A stretch of 64,000 nt of DNA. It comes from Nemophila menziesii. Lineage: Eukaryota; Streptophyta; Magnoliopsida; Boraginales; Hydrophyllaceae. Below, piece by piece: positions 22,470-33,079 of the stretch (positions within the stretch are counted from its first letter, which is position 1; every line of letters starts with the position of its first letter). The translations under genes were made by a program, and so were the position numbers. The stretch is taken from the NCBI GenBank assembly GCA_029959085.1, contig JARWIR010000017.1, positions 26,226,144 to 26,290,143 on the forward strand. Direction: 5' to 3'. Below the pieces are notes generated by a model. The model saw only the letters and a program-made list of their open reading frames with translations. It did no database searches and was not told the origin of the DNA.

Positions 22470-23540
22470 ATGAAAATCCATCTTGGTTGTGGCATTTGAG
22501 GCACGACCATCTCAAATTTGATAGATTAAAGTGATGTTGTCAAAGTATATGGTAACAGGATTACCTCACGTCAATCAACCCGATCAATTATGTGAATGAT
22601 GTCTCGTTCGAAAACAATATCACAGAGGTTTTTCAAAAGAATCAATGTCAAGGGATAAACAACCATTGTAGTTAATTTATGTTGATGTATGTGAACCGAT
22701 CGATCTCGCTTCATTTGAAAAGAATATATATTTTCTTCTATTCATTGATGACTATAGTCCGAGACCTGGTTTTTTATTTTTTTGAAAAATAAATCTAAGG
22801 TATTCTCTGATTTCCAGAAGTTCAATGCAGTCGTGGAGAAATAAAATGACTATCATATCAAGGAGATGAGATCTGATCGTAAAGGCGAGTTTACATCGAA
22901 TGAATTCAAGGAATTCAGTGAGAAGAACAGTATTATTATACCTCTCACCATTCCTTATTCACCATATCAAAATGGATTTGTGGAAAGGAACAGATTTGTC
23001 AATTATGAATATGGTTGGATCCATGTTGAAAAGTAAAAAAAATTGTTAAGAGAATTTTGGACCGAGGGTGTCAATTGTGTCGTGTATCTCTTGAATCGGT
23101 GTCCGAGCATCAAAGATAAACCCCACGGGAGGTTTGGAGTGGACACAAGCCGATCATATCACATTTGAGAGTCTTTGGAAGCATTACACACATGCATGTA
23201 CCAAATGAACCTCGGAGGAAACTCGAAGATAAGAGTCAAAGTTTATCTTTGTGTTGTATAATCATGCATCGAAGGGTTAGAAATTGTATAATCCTGTTGA
23301 GAAGACGAGAAGGACTAATCGAGATGTTCTGTTTGATGAAAGAAGTTCGTGGAAATGGATTTCACAAGAAAATGAATAATTTATTTCTTACCGAACGAGG
23401 AAGGTAGTAAAGATGAAGAGAATGAGAAAATGGAGTTGATTACTCCACCTCATCCTTCTCATCAAGCCAATGCTCGTTAGAAGGCGAAAGTTATGGAATT
23501 GAACAACCCCAAAAGACGAGATCATTGCAAGAGATTTATT
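22470..23540 (+). pseudogene. copia pre-integrase and integrase remnants
   Basis: Fragments in several frames: WHLRHDHLKFDRL near 22490, a core stretch with YFLLFIDDY-like sequence near 22730, EFTSNEFKEF...IPLTIPYSPYQNGFVERN near 22885-22995, and the end near 23160-23400. Frame shifts between pieces exclude a functional product. Confidence 0.7.
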
Positions 23541-23554
23541 ATCTCAATCAAAAC

Positions 23555-24560
23555 CCAAATTTATTTTGTTTGTTCACAAATACTAAGCCTATAAGTTTTG
23601 AGGAAGCATGTAGAATTGATAAATATAGAGACGTCATGAATGAATACATTTCCGCTATCGAAAAAAACAAAACTGGTGAGCTGGCGACCTTTCCTCCGTA
23701 GCATAAACCCATTGGTGTGAAGTGGGTTTATAAAATCGAGAAAAATGAAAAATGATAAATTGAAAGGTACAAAGCAAGGCCCGTGGTAAAAGGTTACAAA
23801 CAAAGAGCACATATTGATTACAAAGAAGTCTTTCCCTTGTTGCTCGATTGGAGACAATCAGATTTCTTATTTCCCTCGCAGCATAAAAGAAGTGGACGAT
23901 TTATTAGATGGATGTTAAATCAACGTTCTTGAATAACCACCTTGAAGTGTAGGTGTACATAGAGCAACCAGAAGAATATGTTGTTAAAGGGAAAGAAGTA
24001 AGGTGTTAAAATTGAAGAAGGTCTTATAAAGATTGAAACAAGTCCCGAGGGCTTGTAATAGTCGCATAGATTAACATTTTTAGAAGAAGGCTTCAATAAA
24101 TTCCCACACAATGCGCTCTATGTCAGATAAATGAAAATATCTTAATAGTTTGTCTGTATGTGATGATTTAATATTTTCAGGAAACAACGATGAATGGATT
24201 GCCACATTTAAGAAAGAAATGACCGAGGTACAACAAAGTAATGAATGAACTTTCATCTCTCAAGAAAGTTATGCCAAAGAAATTCTAAATAAATTAAAAA
24301 TGGAGAATCGCGAGTCAATTATCAACCTGATCGATGTAGGTGAGAAGTTATCTAGGCATATAGGTAGGTCAATAACCTTATTCAAAAGCTTGATTGGAAT
24401 TCTAAGGTACTTAACCTGCACTAGACAAGATATTTTATACGCTATTGGTCTTGTTAGTCGCTTTATGTAGAACCTGACTATCTATCATTTTAAAATAGCG
24501 AAGAGGATTCTCTGATATATTTAAGGTATTATAGATCATGGAATTTTATATCTTACTTCT
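23555..24560 (+). pseudogene. copia reverse transcriptase remnants
   Basis: Fragments include EEACRIDKYRDVMNEYISAIEKN near 23605, PIGVKWVYKIEKN near 23708, RYKAR...GYKQRAHIDYKEVF near 23765 and MDVKSTFLNNHLEV near 23907. The catalytic YVDD region at about 24155-24166 has lost one base (TATGTGATGAT), shifting frame in the active site. Confidence 0.72.
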
Positions 24561-24818
24561 TGACATTTGAAGTTGGTACGATATATCGATAGTGATTGGG
24601 CAGGAGACATTATTGATCTCAAGAGTACAACAGGTTTCGTTTTCTACGTTTGCGAATAAGCTTTCAGTTGGACTTCAAAGAAGCAAATAATTGTCACATT
24701 GTTAACATGTGAAACTGAATACGTCGCTGCAACGTCAAGTGTATGTCATGCACTATGCCTACGAAATCTACTTAAGGGAGTTGGGATTTAATCAAGTTGA
24801 GTAAACTGATATTCATGT

Positions 24819-25247
24819 CGCCTAGGCGTCAACTCCCCCCTCAGCCGCTTACGCCTAATTAAAATTCTAGGCGTTTTTTTTCCTAGCACCTTAGTCGCTG
24901 TGGAATAGGCGCCTAGACTGTCTAGGCGCCGATTAATGGAAAAAAATGGCCGCCTAGGTGTTGATTAATGGCAAAACATGCCCGCATAGGCCTTCTTGTT
25001 ATTTTTATTATTCTTGAGAATTCTTGAACTGATATTAGAACTCAATTTTTAGTATTTTTATATTAACTATCGTGTTGTTAGATGAACTTTATGACTTAAA
25101 TATTTAAAATTGCTATAATTACTACATATATATTACTAAATATACAAAATTACACAGAAACGTATAATTCCGCATAGACCCCGTGTAATCCGGCCTAGGC
25201 GCTAAGCCCTAGTCGACTGCCTAGGCTGCAAAACCGAGATCTACAAC
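24819..25247. mobile_element. CCTAGGCG-rich small transposon insert
   Basis: 429-bp insert in the copia RNase H gene. Its ends are rich in GCCTAGGCG-type inverted motifs (24819-24835, 24905-24935, 24950, 25190-25230) around an AT-rich centre. It is flanked by ATTCATGT (24811-24818) and ATAGATGT (25248-25255), a possible 8-bp target duplication with two mismatches, as for hAT elements. It encodes nothing recognisable. Confidence 0.55.
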
Positions 25248-25274
25248 ATAGATGTTGATAACAAGTCAACAATT

Positions 25275-25390
25275 TTTCTTTTGTTACATAGGAGAGCCAC
25301 TTTGGACTCGGAGTCATTGACTCGGTTCGAACCTGCACCACTAGATTGGTAGACCAAGGCCTTGGCCAGTGAGCTAATCCCATCTGGTTG
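25275..25390 (-). mobile_element. tRNA-derived SINE inserted in copia RNase H
   Basis: 116-bp element in minus orientation. A box TTAGCTCACTGG and B box GGTTCGAACC lie about 30 bp apart, and the 3' end is an A-rich tail (AACAAAAGAAAAA in minus sense). A perfect 14-bp target duplication ACAAGTCAACAATT flanks it at 25261-25274 and 25391-25404. Confidence 0.92.
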
Positions 25391-25622
25391 ACAAGTCAAC
25401 AATTGTCTTACTAAAGAATCCAGTATTTCACGATATAAGTAAACACATCGAAACTCGTTTTCACTTCATCGGGGAATGTATTACGAAGAAGGATGTTCAA
25501 GTTAAGTATGTGAAGACTGATGATCAAGTGGCAGACATCTTCACAAAACCCTTAAGAAAAGACGTATTCTAGAAGTTAAAGAGTCATCTTGGGATGCGAG
25601 CATCAAGTTTAAAGGGGATCAT

Positions 25623-25980
25623 TGATAATTAAACTTGATAAATTCAATGGATCAAGACTACTCAATGTATCAAGATAATGAATTGTACTTAGGTATAGTT
25701 GGAAAGTCATCTTGTGGATTAATGAATCAAGGCTGCTCAATGGATCAAAACAATTCATTGTACTTGGAAATGGTTTGAAAGTCATTTGTGGATATCAAGA
25801 GTTTATATCTTTATTCATAGCACTTAAATAGTATGTTTAGTATTCTGTTAATATAAATAGTAGTAGTATCATAGTTTATTGGCAAGAAAAGTGAAAAAAA
25901 TGTAAGAAAAACACACTGTATTTTTGTAATGATAATTGAATAGAGTTAAAATTATATTATCTCTTCTCCGATACTTATAT
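25623..25980 (+). repeat. copia 3' LTR
   Basis: Begins TGATAATTAAAC just after the purine-rich AAAGGGGATCA and about 20 bp after the end of RNase H. It contains internal repeats of ATGGATCAAGACTACTCAATG type at 25648 and 25724. The right end is uncertain and lies close to the MITE at 25984. Confidence 0.6.
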
Positions 25981-25983
25981 TAT

Positions 25984-26174
25984 GAGTAATGATATTTGTC
26001 ACCCTTTTTGTATCACCCTTTTATCACCTCCTACGTGTATGCCTACATGTACCAATGAATTGATTTCTCTATCCTATTTAATTTTTCTCTATCTTCTATT
26101 CAAGGAAATAAGTACATATGTATAGAAAAGTGATAAAAGGGTGACATGAAAAAGGGTGACATATATCATTACTC
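25984..26174. mobile_element. MITE with about 45-bp terminal inverted repeats
   Basis: 191-bp non-coding element. The left arm GAGTAATGATATTTGTCACC... matches the inverted right arm GAGTAATGATATATGTCACC... for about 45 bp. Flanks TTATATTAT and ATATATTAT suggest a 9-bp target duplication with one mismatch, fitting a Mutator-type MITE; AT-richness makes that uncertain. Confidence 0.85.
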
Positions 26175-26788
26175 ATATATTATATATCTCCGTTCGTAAT
26201 TATAAACCCATCCCTTTGCAATAATTCTCACACGTATTCGTGGCCTTCTGTCCCTTAAAACTAACTTCTAAACCATCTATGACTGGTACAATATATTTTT
26301 TTTTTTCACATTTGCCTCAACAATGTTAACCATGCATCTACTGTTTTCCTTCTCGTTTTCCATTTCACCTAGCATAAGAGCACCAGCATCCCATATTTTT
26401 TCCCTTCGTTTTATCTCTTCTCTTGTTTGCCGGTCCCATTAACGATCTATCCAGTATTACTCGAATGTCAGTATTTACAAAAACACTAAACCATTTTCAT
26501 TTGTATCAGTTACTACGTGTGCAGTAGAAGTTTTTCCCCCCGGTTATATACGTTCTTATTCTGTAATTCTATAATGCAATTTTCAATAGAAGTGGTCCAT
26601 ATTGGATCTCCATCCCTCGATATTTCAGTGGTTGAAAGTGATTAAAACTTTGACCCGGTCGCTTTCTTTATGGGACCTTCTTGCACACTAGCCTTCTTAC
26701 CCAGTGTAACTATCGTCTTACGGGCCTGCTGGTAGATAATTACCCCCGGTCTACTACTAATTCCACTTGTATATTATCTTGATCAGCC
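26175..26788. other. Intergenic, nothing recognised
   Basis: No coding frame or repeat was recognised. It may be the degraded downstream part of the LINE fragment that follows. Confidence 0.5.
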
Positions 26789-27079
26789 CTATTGAAGTTG
26801 CACGGTCATTCGGTCTCCAAATTTATTAGTATTACCATGGAGACTTAGTTGATGGATCAATTTATATATCATATTTCTCATGGAGGTTAGTATATCCTCA
26901 GTGTAATTTATGATAGGTACCCACGGCAATCTCACCCATACAATGGTCTTAATCACGGAGGAAACTTGGGGCATGCAATTTGAATCCCATTCATGGACAA
27001 TTAGGTGCCTATAAAAAATAATCCATCGTCTGCCAATTACGACTCGATTATATTCATCCGGGTTTATAAACTGTGCCAT
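26789..27079 (-). pseudogene. DUF4283 fragment of a LINE ORF1
   Basis: The 96-codon minus frame matches the DUF4283 domain of plant LINE-associated proteins: GRRWIIFYRHLIVHEWDSN followed by TIVWVRLPWVPIINYTEDIL. It lacks the Cys-rich zinc knuckle that should follow and stops early. An isolated remnant. Confidence 0.65.
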
Positions 27080-27547
27080 GAGTTACCCATATTCTACGCC
27101 CACTAGGTCCATATTTATAATCTATATTGTATAAACACCGGCAAGGCCGTGGCTCAATCTTACAAGGCTATAGCTAATGGAATACATAACGTGAATACGA
27201 AAAACCACTATTATACGGTTACTCAGTAGTGTGCTATGCCAAAATATTCTCTGAAACTTGATAAGATTAAGGAACTAATTCACAATAATCCCATTGTTGT
27301 GGGAAGATGACTTTTGAACTTCCGTTAGCATTTGAAATGTGATGGCAAAATTGTAGTCTATGCTCAAAGAAAGTAGCTTTTAAGGCCATGTTTTACAACA
27401 ACACATTTTTCTTTTCCAATACAAATAGCCAAATACATTTATTTCCGAAAGATAGAATGGAAATGCGAGGAAAAGGAAACGAAAGCTTAATCAGCATACA
27501 AAACCAGACATGTATTTTTGTATACTGATGGATAAAATGACTCATAA
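27080..27547. other. Terpene synthase 3' flank
   Basis: No coding frame recognised. It should contain the terpene synthase 3' UTR on the minus strand. Confidence 0.5.
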
Positions 27548-29805
27548 CTAATGAATGATAATTGGATCAACCAACAATGAAATAATATGTTGTTTCAGAA
27601 CCTTTTCTGGATGAGTGTATCCATCATGATCGTTTTTGTAACTGGCATCAATTATACGTGAGAAGTTGACCACCCGAATAAGGATATCAAAGGGCATCAA
27701 TGTTGGCTTGAGACACTCTGCGTTCATATCCTTCCAAGCATTCTCTGCCATTTCATGAAACTTTTCACAAGCCTCTTCCTTTGATACTTCACGATCAATC
27801 ATATAGCATTCAATTCCAGTAGCAAGTTGTCCCCTTCCTTTCTCTACCTGCTTAAAATTATCAATATTTACATTAAAAAATAAAAACTTTGGACAAGGTG
27901 ATAAATTAATTTTGATCAGAAGTACATATAAGAGCCTATCCAAGTGGAGTTAAACGGATGATACTAATTTTAGTGCAAATTGTGTACCTCATATGATGCC
28001 ACATCATCAATAATCCGGCCTATTATTGCAGAACACTGCAAAATTTTAGGATTCTCCAAAACCCAAGCAAACACATCGTTTTTGGCACTTTTCATACCCA
28101 TGTAGGATACTGGTACTAATATGTAATTACCGCCTGTGATTAATGCATTGCTCATATACTCTTCAAACCTGGGCACAGATCCTCGGATAAACCACTTAGA
28201 CTCAGTAAAGTAACTGCTAACGATTTGCTTCATCTACAAAAGTTAATCACCATGTGTAATATATAGTCATTTTCAACAAAATAATAATTAGAAATACAAC
28301 GAAAACAGTGTTATAGGGTTTAAAATTAATTCCGTACTGCTTCTTTTGTATAATTTACTGTGTAAGATCTTCCATCCTCTCTCAACTCTTCATCAAAATT
28401 CTTAAATAAATCTAAAACAGCTTTGTAGAGAATTTTCATGTAATCGGGAAGTCGATCAATTTCATCAATATTCCACCTTTGAAATGCATCAGTTAAAACT
28501 TCAAGTTCTTCAAGGGTAGCATAAGCATCATAGGTATCATCAATAACGGAAAGAAATGCTAGAACTTTTGTGAGAATGAGTCTAGCTTGAGAATATTGAA
28601 CTTCATGATACATTGCTAAACTCCAAAAATAGCATTCCACTAGTCTGTCTCTTGGATAATCTGAGAGTTTTGAAATAAGATTTAACTCTTTCCACCACCT
28701 GTATATAACAATTATTGTATATAATCTGAGTGATACAATCTTGTTCTTGTATATAATATAAGAAAGTAAAAGAGATTATCCACAGAGATCAGTATGTACC
28801 TTGATAAATTAAAGAGTTCTTCTTTGTATTTTATCTGAAGCAAATTGAAGTCTAATTTAGCAAGCCTTAAAAGTACTTCATTCTTCGACTCATCTTCTTC
28901 ATAGATAGATATAAAATGGCGTGCCTCTAATCTTGGGATACCCCTGTGGAGTGACTGCACAAGTGCATGTTCAACTTGTTTTTGTAGTAATTGAGAGGTT
29001 GAAATTGGTGCAAAGAGCTTGAGCTGAGCAGTGGTGAAAGTAAGCGCCTCATCTAATATCTCTTCTCCATTTATTCTTAAATGTGCAGCTTCATAAAGGC
29101 TTAGAAGACCTTTAACGTCAGTTTCAAGTGCTTTCTTGAAGTTACCATCATTATCTTTGAATTTTTCAAACACGTCTGATGCATAAAGTCACTAAAATTA
29201 GGTAAATTATTTGGTATGCTTAAACAAAATAAATAGAATCACTGGCGATATCCTACATATGAAAATTATCTGTATATTTGCTTGGTATGGAATTAATTAA
29301 AAAAAAGTAATTAATAAGATTCATTAAAGTGATACGTACTAGAACACATCATGTGACCGTGTTGCCTGAGTAACCGAAACAATAGGGCAACAGAAAACAA
29401 ATTCATGTCATCTCCAATTTCTTCTTTTGAATTGAAAATATTTTGCAGGTGTTCCTCTATCTCATTTTTAAAGTGATAAGACACACCTAGCCGCTCAATT
29501 GTGTCAATGAGATTAATTTTTTTAAGCATTGTATTATTTACTGTTGGCATTAGCATGTTTCTTACATCTTCCTTCAGTTTTTCAACTTCAACAGCATATG
29601 CTTCAGAAACCTGTAACAGCACACATATGATATATATAATTATATTAATTTTATTGCCATAAATCTAGTTATTATATAATATATTGTTAACCAACTTGTT
29701 TCTCACTTGTTTTTCCACAACGAATGAACTTATGAAAAGATCACCCCATAAGCTTGGAGAGAAATTTGGTAGAGGTCGAACAACATTATCATTTCTTGAC
29801 GACAT
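27548..29805 (-). CDS. TPS: Terpene synthase, TPS-a type (probable sesquiterpene synthase)
   Basis: Would convert farnesyl diphosphate to a sesquiterpene in the cytosol; the product cannot be read from sequence. Six exons (minus): 29805-29707, 29610-29340, 29175-28800, 28698-28338, 28233-27988 and 27847-27548 (99, 271, 376, 361, 246, 300 nt), with GT-AG introns and a continuous frame of 550 aa. There is no plastid transit peptide: the conserved NFSPSLWGD starts at residue 14. Family features in order: [35 protein letters not shown], the metal-binding DDTYD, and the second metal site in IIDDVASYE followed by [14 protein letters not shown]. Length is normal for TPS-a. The 361-nt exon equals the usual exons 4 and 5 fused, so one canonical intron is absent. 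No break was seen. Confidence 0.93.
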
Positions 29806-29868
29806 TATTAACGTATAAACTAATATAGATTCTAATGGTTATGGCATTAGATTCATGAGCCTTCACAT

Positions 29869-29878
29869 GTATATATAA
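29869..29878 (-). promoter_or_regulatory. TATA box of the terpene synthase
   Basis: In minus sense TTATATATAC lies about 65 bp upstream of the ATG at 29805, a normal spacing for a short plant leader. Confidence 0.55.
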
Positions 29879-29879
29879 C

Positions 29880-30343
29880 ATCTAGCAATAAAAATAGCCT
29901 TTCTAATTTTATTTTATATTTTTTATTTAGGCTTGTAAAATGCAGAATTAGAGAATACGAAATATCTTGGTTTGTGAAAATATTTTTTGTTTTTTTTTTC
30001 GCAATATATTTTCAGAAAATGAATTTTGTTTACTATTTCAAATTTTCAAAAAAATATTAAAAATGTTAATTTCACATTTTTTAATATAGCACTGTTTTTA
30101 TTAAACCTTTCAAAAAACTATTTTCATTTTCTCATTTTTATTCGTATTTTTAAAATATAGAAACTGAAAACAAAAATACTCATTATTTTCACAAACCAAA
30201 CGGGACCTTAATATGAAAACAATAACGGTTGGAAATTAAGAAAGACTAAACACTTAAGTGTAAAGAAATTAAATACATAAAGTTCTAAATTAATAAAAAT
30301 ATTTTAATATAGTAATATATTTAGCACCAATTTGGCCCTAGTG
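29880..30343. other. AT-rich upstream region of the terpene synthase
   Basis: Long A/T runs; nothing beyond possible promoter function is supported. Confidence 0.5.
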
Positions 30344-30375
30344 CACTACTACGCGCGTCAGCTTTCCAATCGTCT

Positions 30376-30640
30376 TTAGCGAGGACTTGTCCTCGCTAAA
30401 GATTTCTCTATAGATTCATCGTTAAAGACCATTTACGCGACGAAATTTGTCTGTCTTCGTGGAGGGCACTCTATCTTTTGCAAGGACCAAACGTCCTCGC
30501 AAAAGATATGTATTTAGCGATAAAAATGTCGTCGTGGTTGACCAGGTTTCTCGCGAAGAGAAAGTACATGTGGTTGACCTTATCTTTAGAGATGACCTAA
30601 TTTCTCTCTTAAGCGAGGACTTTTGTCCTAGCGAAAGACG
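30376..30640. repeat. CACTA 1 subterminal repeats
   Basis: Repeats of TTTAGCGAGGAC and its complement, including a hairpin-like pair at about 30376-30403 with 13-bp arms and a 2-bp centre. More copies lie near 30496, 30612 and 30627. Subterminal repeats of this kind bind the accessory TNPA-type protein in En/Spm. Confidence 0.7.
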
Positions 30641-30869
30641 TTTTTTTAATTTTTTTTATATATATTGTTTTAATTTTATATTTTATAATAATTAAATATA
30701 AATATATATTATTATAACGATTTATCTAAAACGAGAACCGATTACAATAAAGTCAAAATAAAGTCAAACATATTAAAACTAATAGAAAGTCAAAAGAAAG
30801 TCGGTAAAAAGTAAAAAAAATACATAAAAATCTGAATAACAATAAAAATCAAATCTAATTTCGTCTTTA

Positions 30870-31445
30870 TCAGAAATAATCCACGTCCATAAGCTGTAAT
30901 GGCCGAATGGTAGAAGGAGCAGTAGGAGCAATGGGAGCAGTGGAAGCAGTAGAAGGAGCGTATCGGGTAGGATCTGAAGTACTGGTGGCTGGAGTAGTGG
31001 AGGGAGATACGTGAACCGATAGGCCATGTTCGGTCCTACACCGATTTAGTAATTCGATGGCCCCATTCATCTTTGTGTCGAGGGTCCCCCTCGTGGGCCG
31101 GGTGCTAGCTGCGGAGCTCATGGATCGAGAGATGTCCTCTGAAGGCATTGACTCCTTCCTAACAAAGACATGAAACTCGTTGAGGGAGGTCATCATCGCA
31201 TCGAAATCCCTGATCATCTTACTGCTGACCGGGTTTGAATTAGCACTCTTCCACAACTTGGCCTTAAGAGGGTGTTCAGGGGTCCAGCTGCGCGTTCCTT
31301 CACCCATACCCTGGCGGGCCGCCTCCATGACCCCATCCACCTGTTCCTGTTGCGATAGTGACGATGTAGCCGATGACGAGTCACTCTGACTCTGGGATCC
31401 TCTGACTGTATCTTGCAAATTGGCCCTTAGTGCGTCCTGTCCCAT
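30870..31445 (-). pseudogene. CACTA accessory protein (En/Spm transposase_24-like) C-terminal part
   Basis: The 191-codon minus frame begins in a stretch resembling the C-terminus of plant En/Spm accessory proteins and ends in a Ser/Thr/Pro/Ala-rich tail. More N-terminal pieces can be followed in broken form to about 32540. The second CACTA element holds an equivalent gene at 45691-47330. Frames are interrupted, so it is probably inactive. Confidence 0.5.
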
Positions 31446-32708
31446 GAATCAATTATCTAATTTTAAATTATATGAAAAACTGATAGCATAACTAAAAACT
31501 TTCATTTGCTCGTCGATACTCCTCTCTCCTCCACTCGTCCCTCTTCTTGTCAAACCCGATATCGTAAAAGATGTTGCCTATTCGGGGAATGGGCAATTGT
31601 TGCTATTGTTGTGTCTAGGATCCCTCAGCTGGTGTTAATCAAAGCGTCTTGGCCTTCTCCTCCTCCTGTTTCAGTCAATTAGTCAAGTGAAGAAATGTTC
31701 AAAAATATTTAATTGCATTCCTTACCAAAATCATGCCCGTCCGCTTCCAAGTGTAAGTCATCGAACCTGCCCCACTTGGACGTCGTTGCTTCTTTCGATT
31801 ATCTTTATTCACTTTAGGACGATGCTAGTTATTTTTAACAAAACAAAACAATGTAATTAATAACGTACATGTTTTTTTTTAAATTTAAAATAATTTTATT
31901 ACCTAAATCTTTTCCGAGTCCCAGATTTTACATGCAGCCTTTCAATTCTCAAGGGTTTTATCGTCCAACCTTTTACCCTTATTATAATAACCCGTCTTTA
32001 GCAGATTTTTAAAATCACTGAACTCCTTAACACGCATATTTTTTATAGTCGAGAAGATATTACCCAATCCTGCCTACTAATCCACTCCTCAAGCTCAACA
32101 AAATCATGTTCACAAATAAACTCAATTCTCTATAATTGTATATCTAACTCCAAGGAATTGAAAAAATAAATGTTAAGTTTAGTCAACTTACCCGTATCTG
32201 TCTAATGATTTTACCATGCACGTCGGTGGGGACACTTGCCCAACTCTCGTAACTAGGGACAACTGTTTCGTGAATAGTTAGGTTAATAACCTAGCTCAGG
32301 TATGTCCATACTCGGAGTCTGGATTCCACGTTCGATCATACACGCAGAAATCGACTGGTAGTTTTTCCCTAACTTTTGCATAGCCTTAACGACCGATGCA
32401 AGTGTTGTCTTCCCAAACGACTTTCGGGCATTTTACGTGTTTAAATTTGCAGTTATTGCACCCCGTGGTCGTAATATTTGGATTCCGAGAAGGATCTTGC
32501 CCTTCATTATCTCCACCGTGTCCACTAGGCATCACATCGGCCATCTTTTAAATTAAAATTATTTGAAATTACTAAACTGTCCCTAAAGTATCTAAAAAGT
32601 CCACTAAGTTGTCGTTTAATCTTTTAAAATGAAAAGTACTGAATGCTCAATACCAGCTGAATAGAACTTATTTTGTTAAGAGGTAGGGTCTGAATGAATC
32701 ACACTTAA

Positions 32709-33079
32709 GGGGTATTTGTTTGCACTTAATGAGATCTTAATCTGGTTCACTAAGACACTAGATCAATAAGACTGTTTATTTTTACAGTCCAATTCAGATC
32801 TGAATGGCTCTTAACAGGTCTGTTTCATTAAGATTTCAAACGAAGTCTGAATCATTCAGACACTACCTCTTAACAGAATAAGTCCTATTCAGATGTTCAT
32901 TCAGCATTCAACACTCATTACTTAAAAAAACAAACGCCACCTTAGTTTTAAATCTTAATAAAACAAACCAGTTAAGAGTTATTCAGATCCGAATTGGTAA
33001 GCAAAAACAAACAATCTTATTAATCCAGTGTCTTAATGAACCATATTAAGATCTCATTAAGTGAAAACAAAAACCCCCT
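32709..33079. mobile_element. MITE with about 100-bp terminal inverted repeats
   Basis: The left arm GGGGTATTTGTTTGCACTT... and the inverted right arm GGGGGTTTTTGTTTTCACTT... agree for about 100 bp, including TAATGAGATCTTAAT and TAAGACACT. There is no coding content. A further inverted copy of its inner part lies just outside at about 32640-32700. Confidence 0.75.

Larger units (their letters stand above)
24560..25620 (+). pseudogene. copia RNase H, split by two insertions
   Basis: The first part (DWAGDIIDLKSTTGFVFYV, SWTSKKQ, ATSSVCHALCLRNLLKELGF) runs to 24818. After 25405 the frame resumes (LLKNPVFHDISKHIETRFHF ... DQVADIFTKPL) and ends near 25620. The inserted pieces at 24819-25247 and 25275-25390 separate codons that are contiguous in the family. 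Confidence 0.82.
22059..25980 (+). mobile_element. Ty1/copia retrotransposon, decayed, with nested insertions
   Basis: The order gag-protease junction, pre-integrase, integrase, RT, RNase H and 3' LTR is visible but full of stops and frameshifts. The 5' LTR and most of gag are absent. Two foreign inserts (24819-25247 and 25275-25390) split the RNase H coding region. The stretch 21892-22058, between the MULE target duplication and the first recognisable codons, was not identified. Confidence 0.85.

Noticed and set aside
25321..25383. Possible tRNA gene on the minus strand
   Set aside because: Same reasoning; the acceptor stem does not pair and it is flanked by a 14-bp duplication.
30447..30695. 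82-codon plus-strand frame
   Set aside because: Made of CACTA subterminal repeats.
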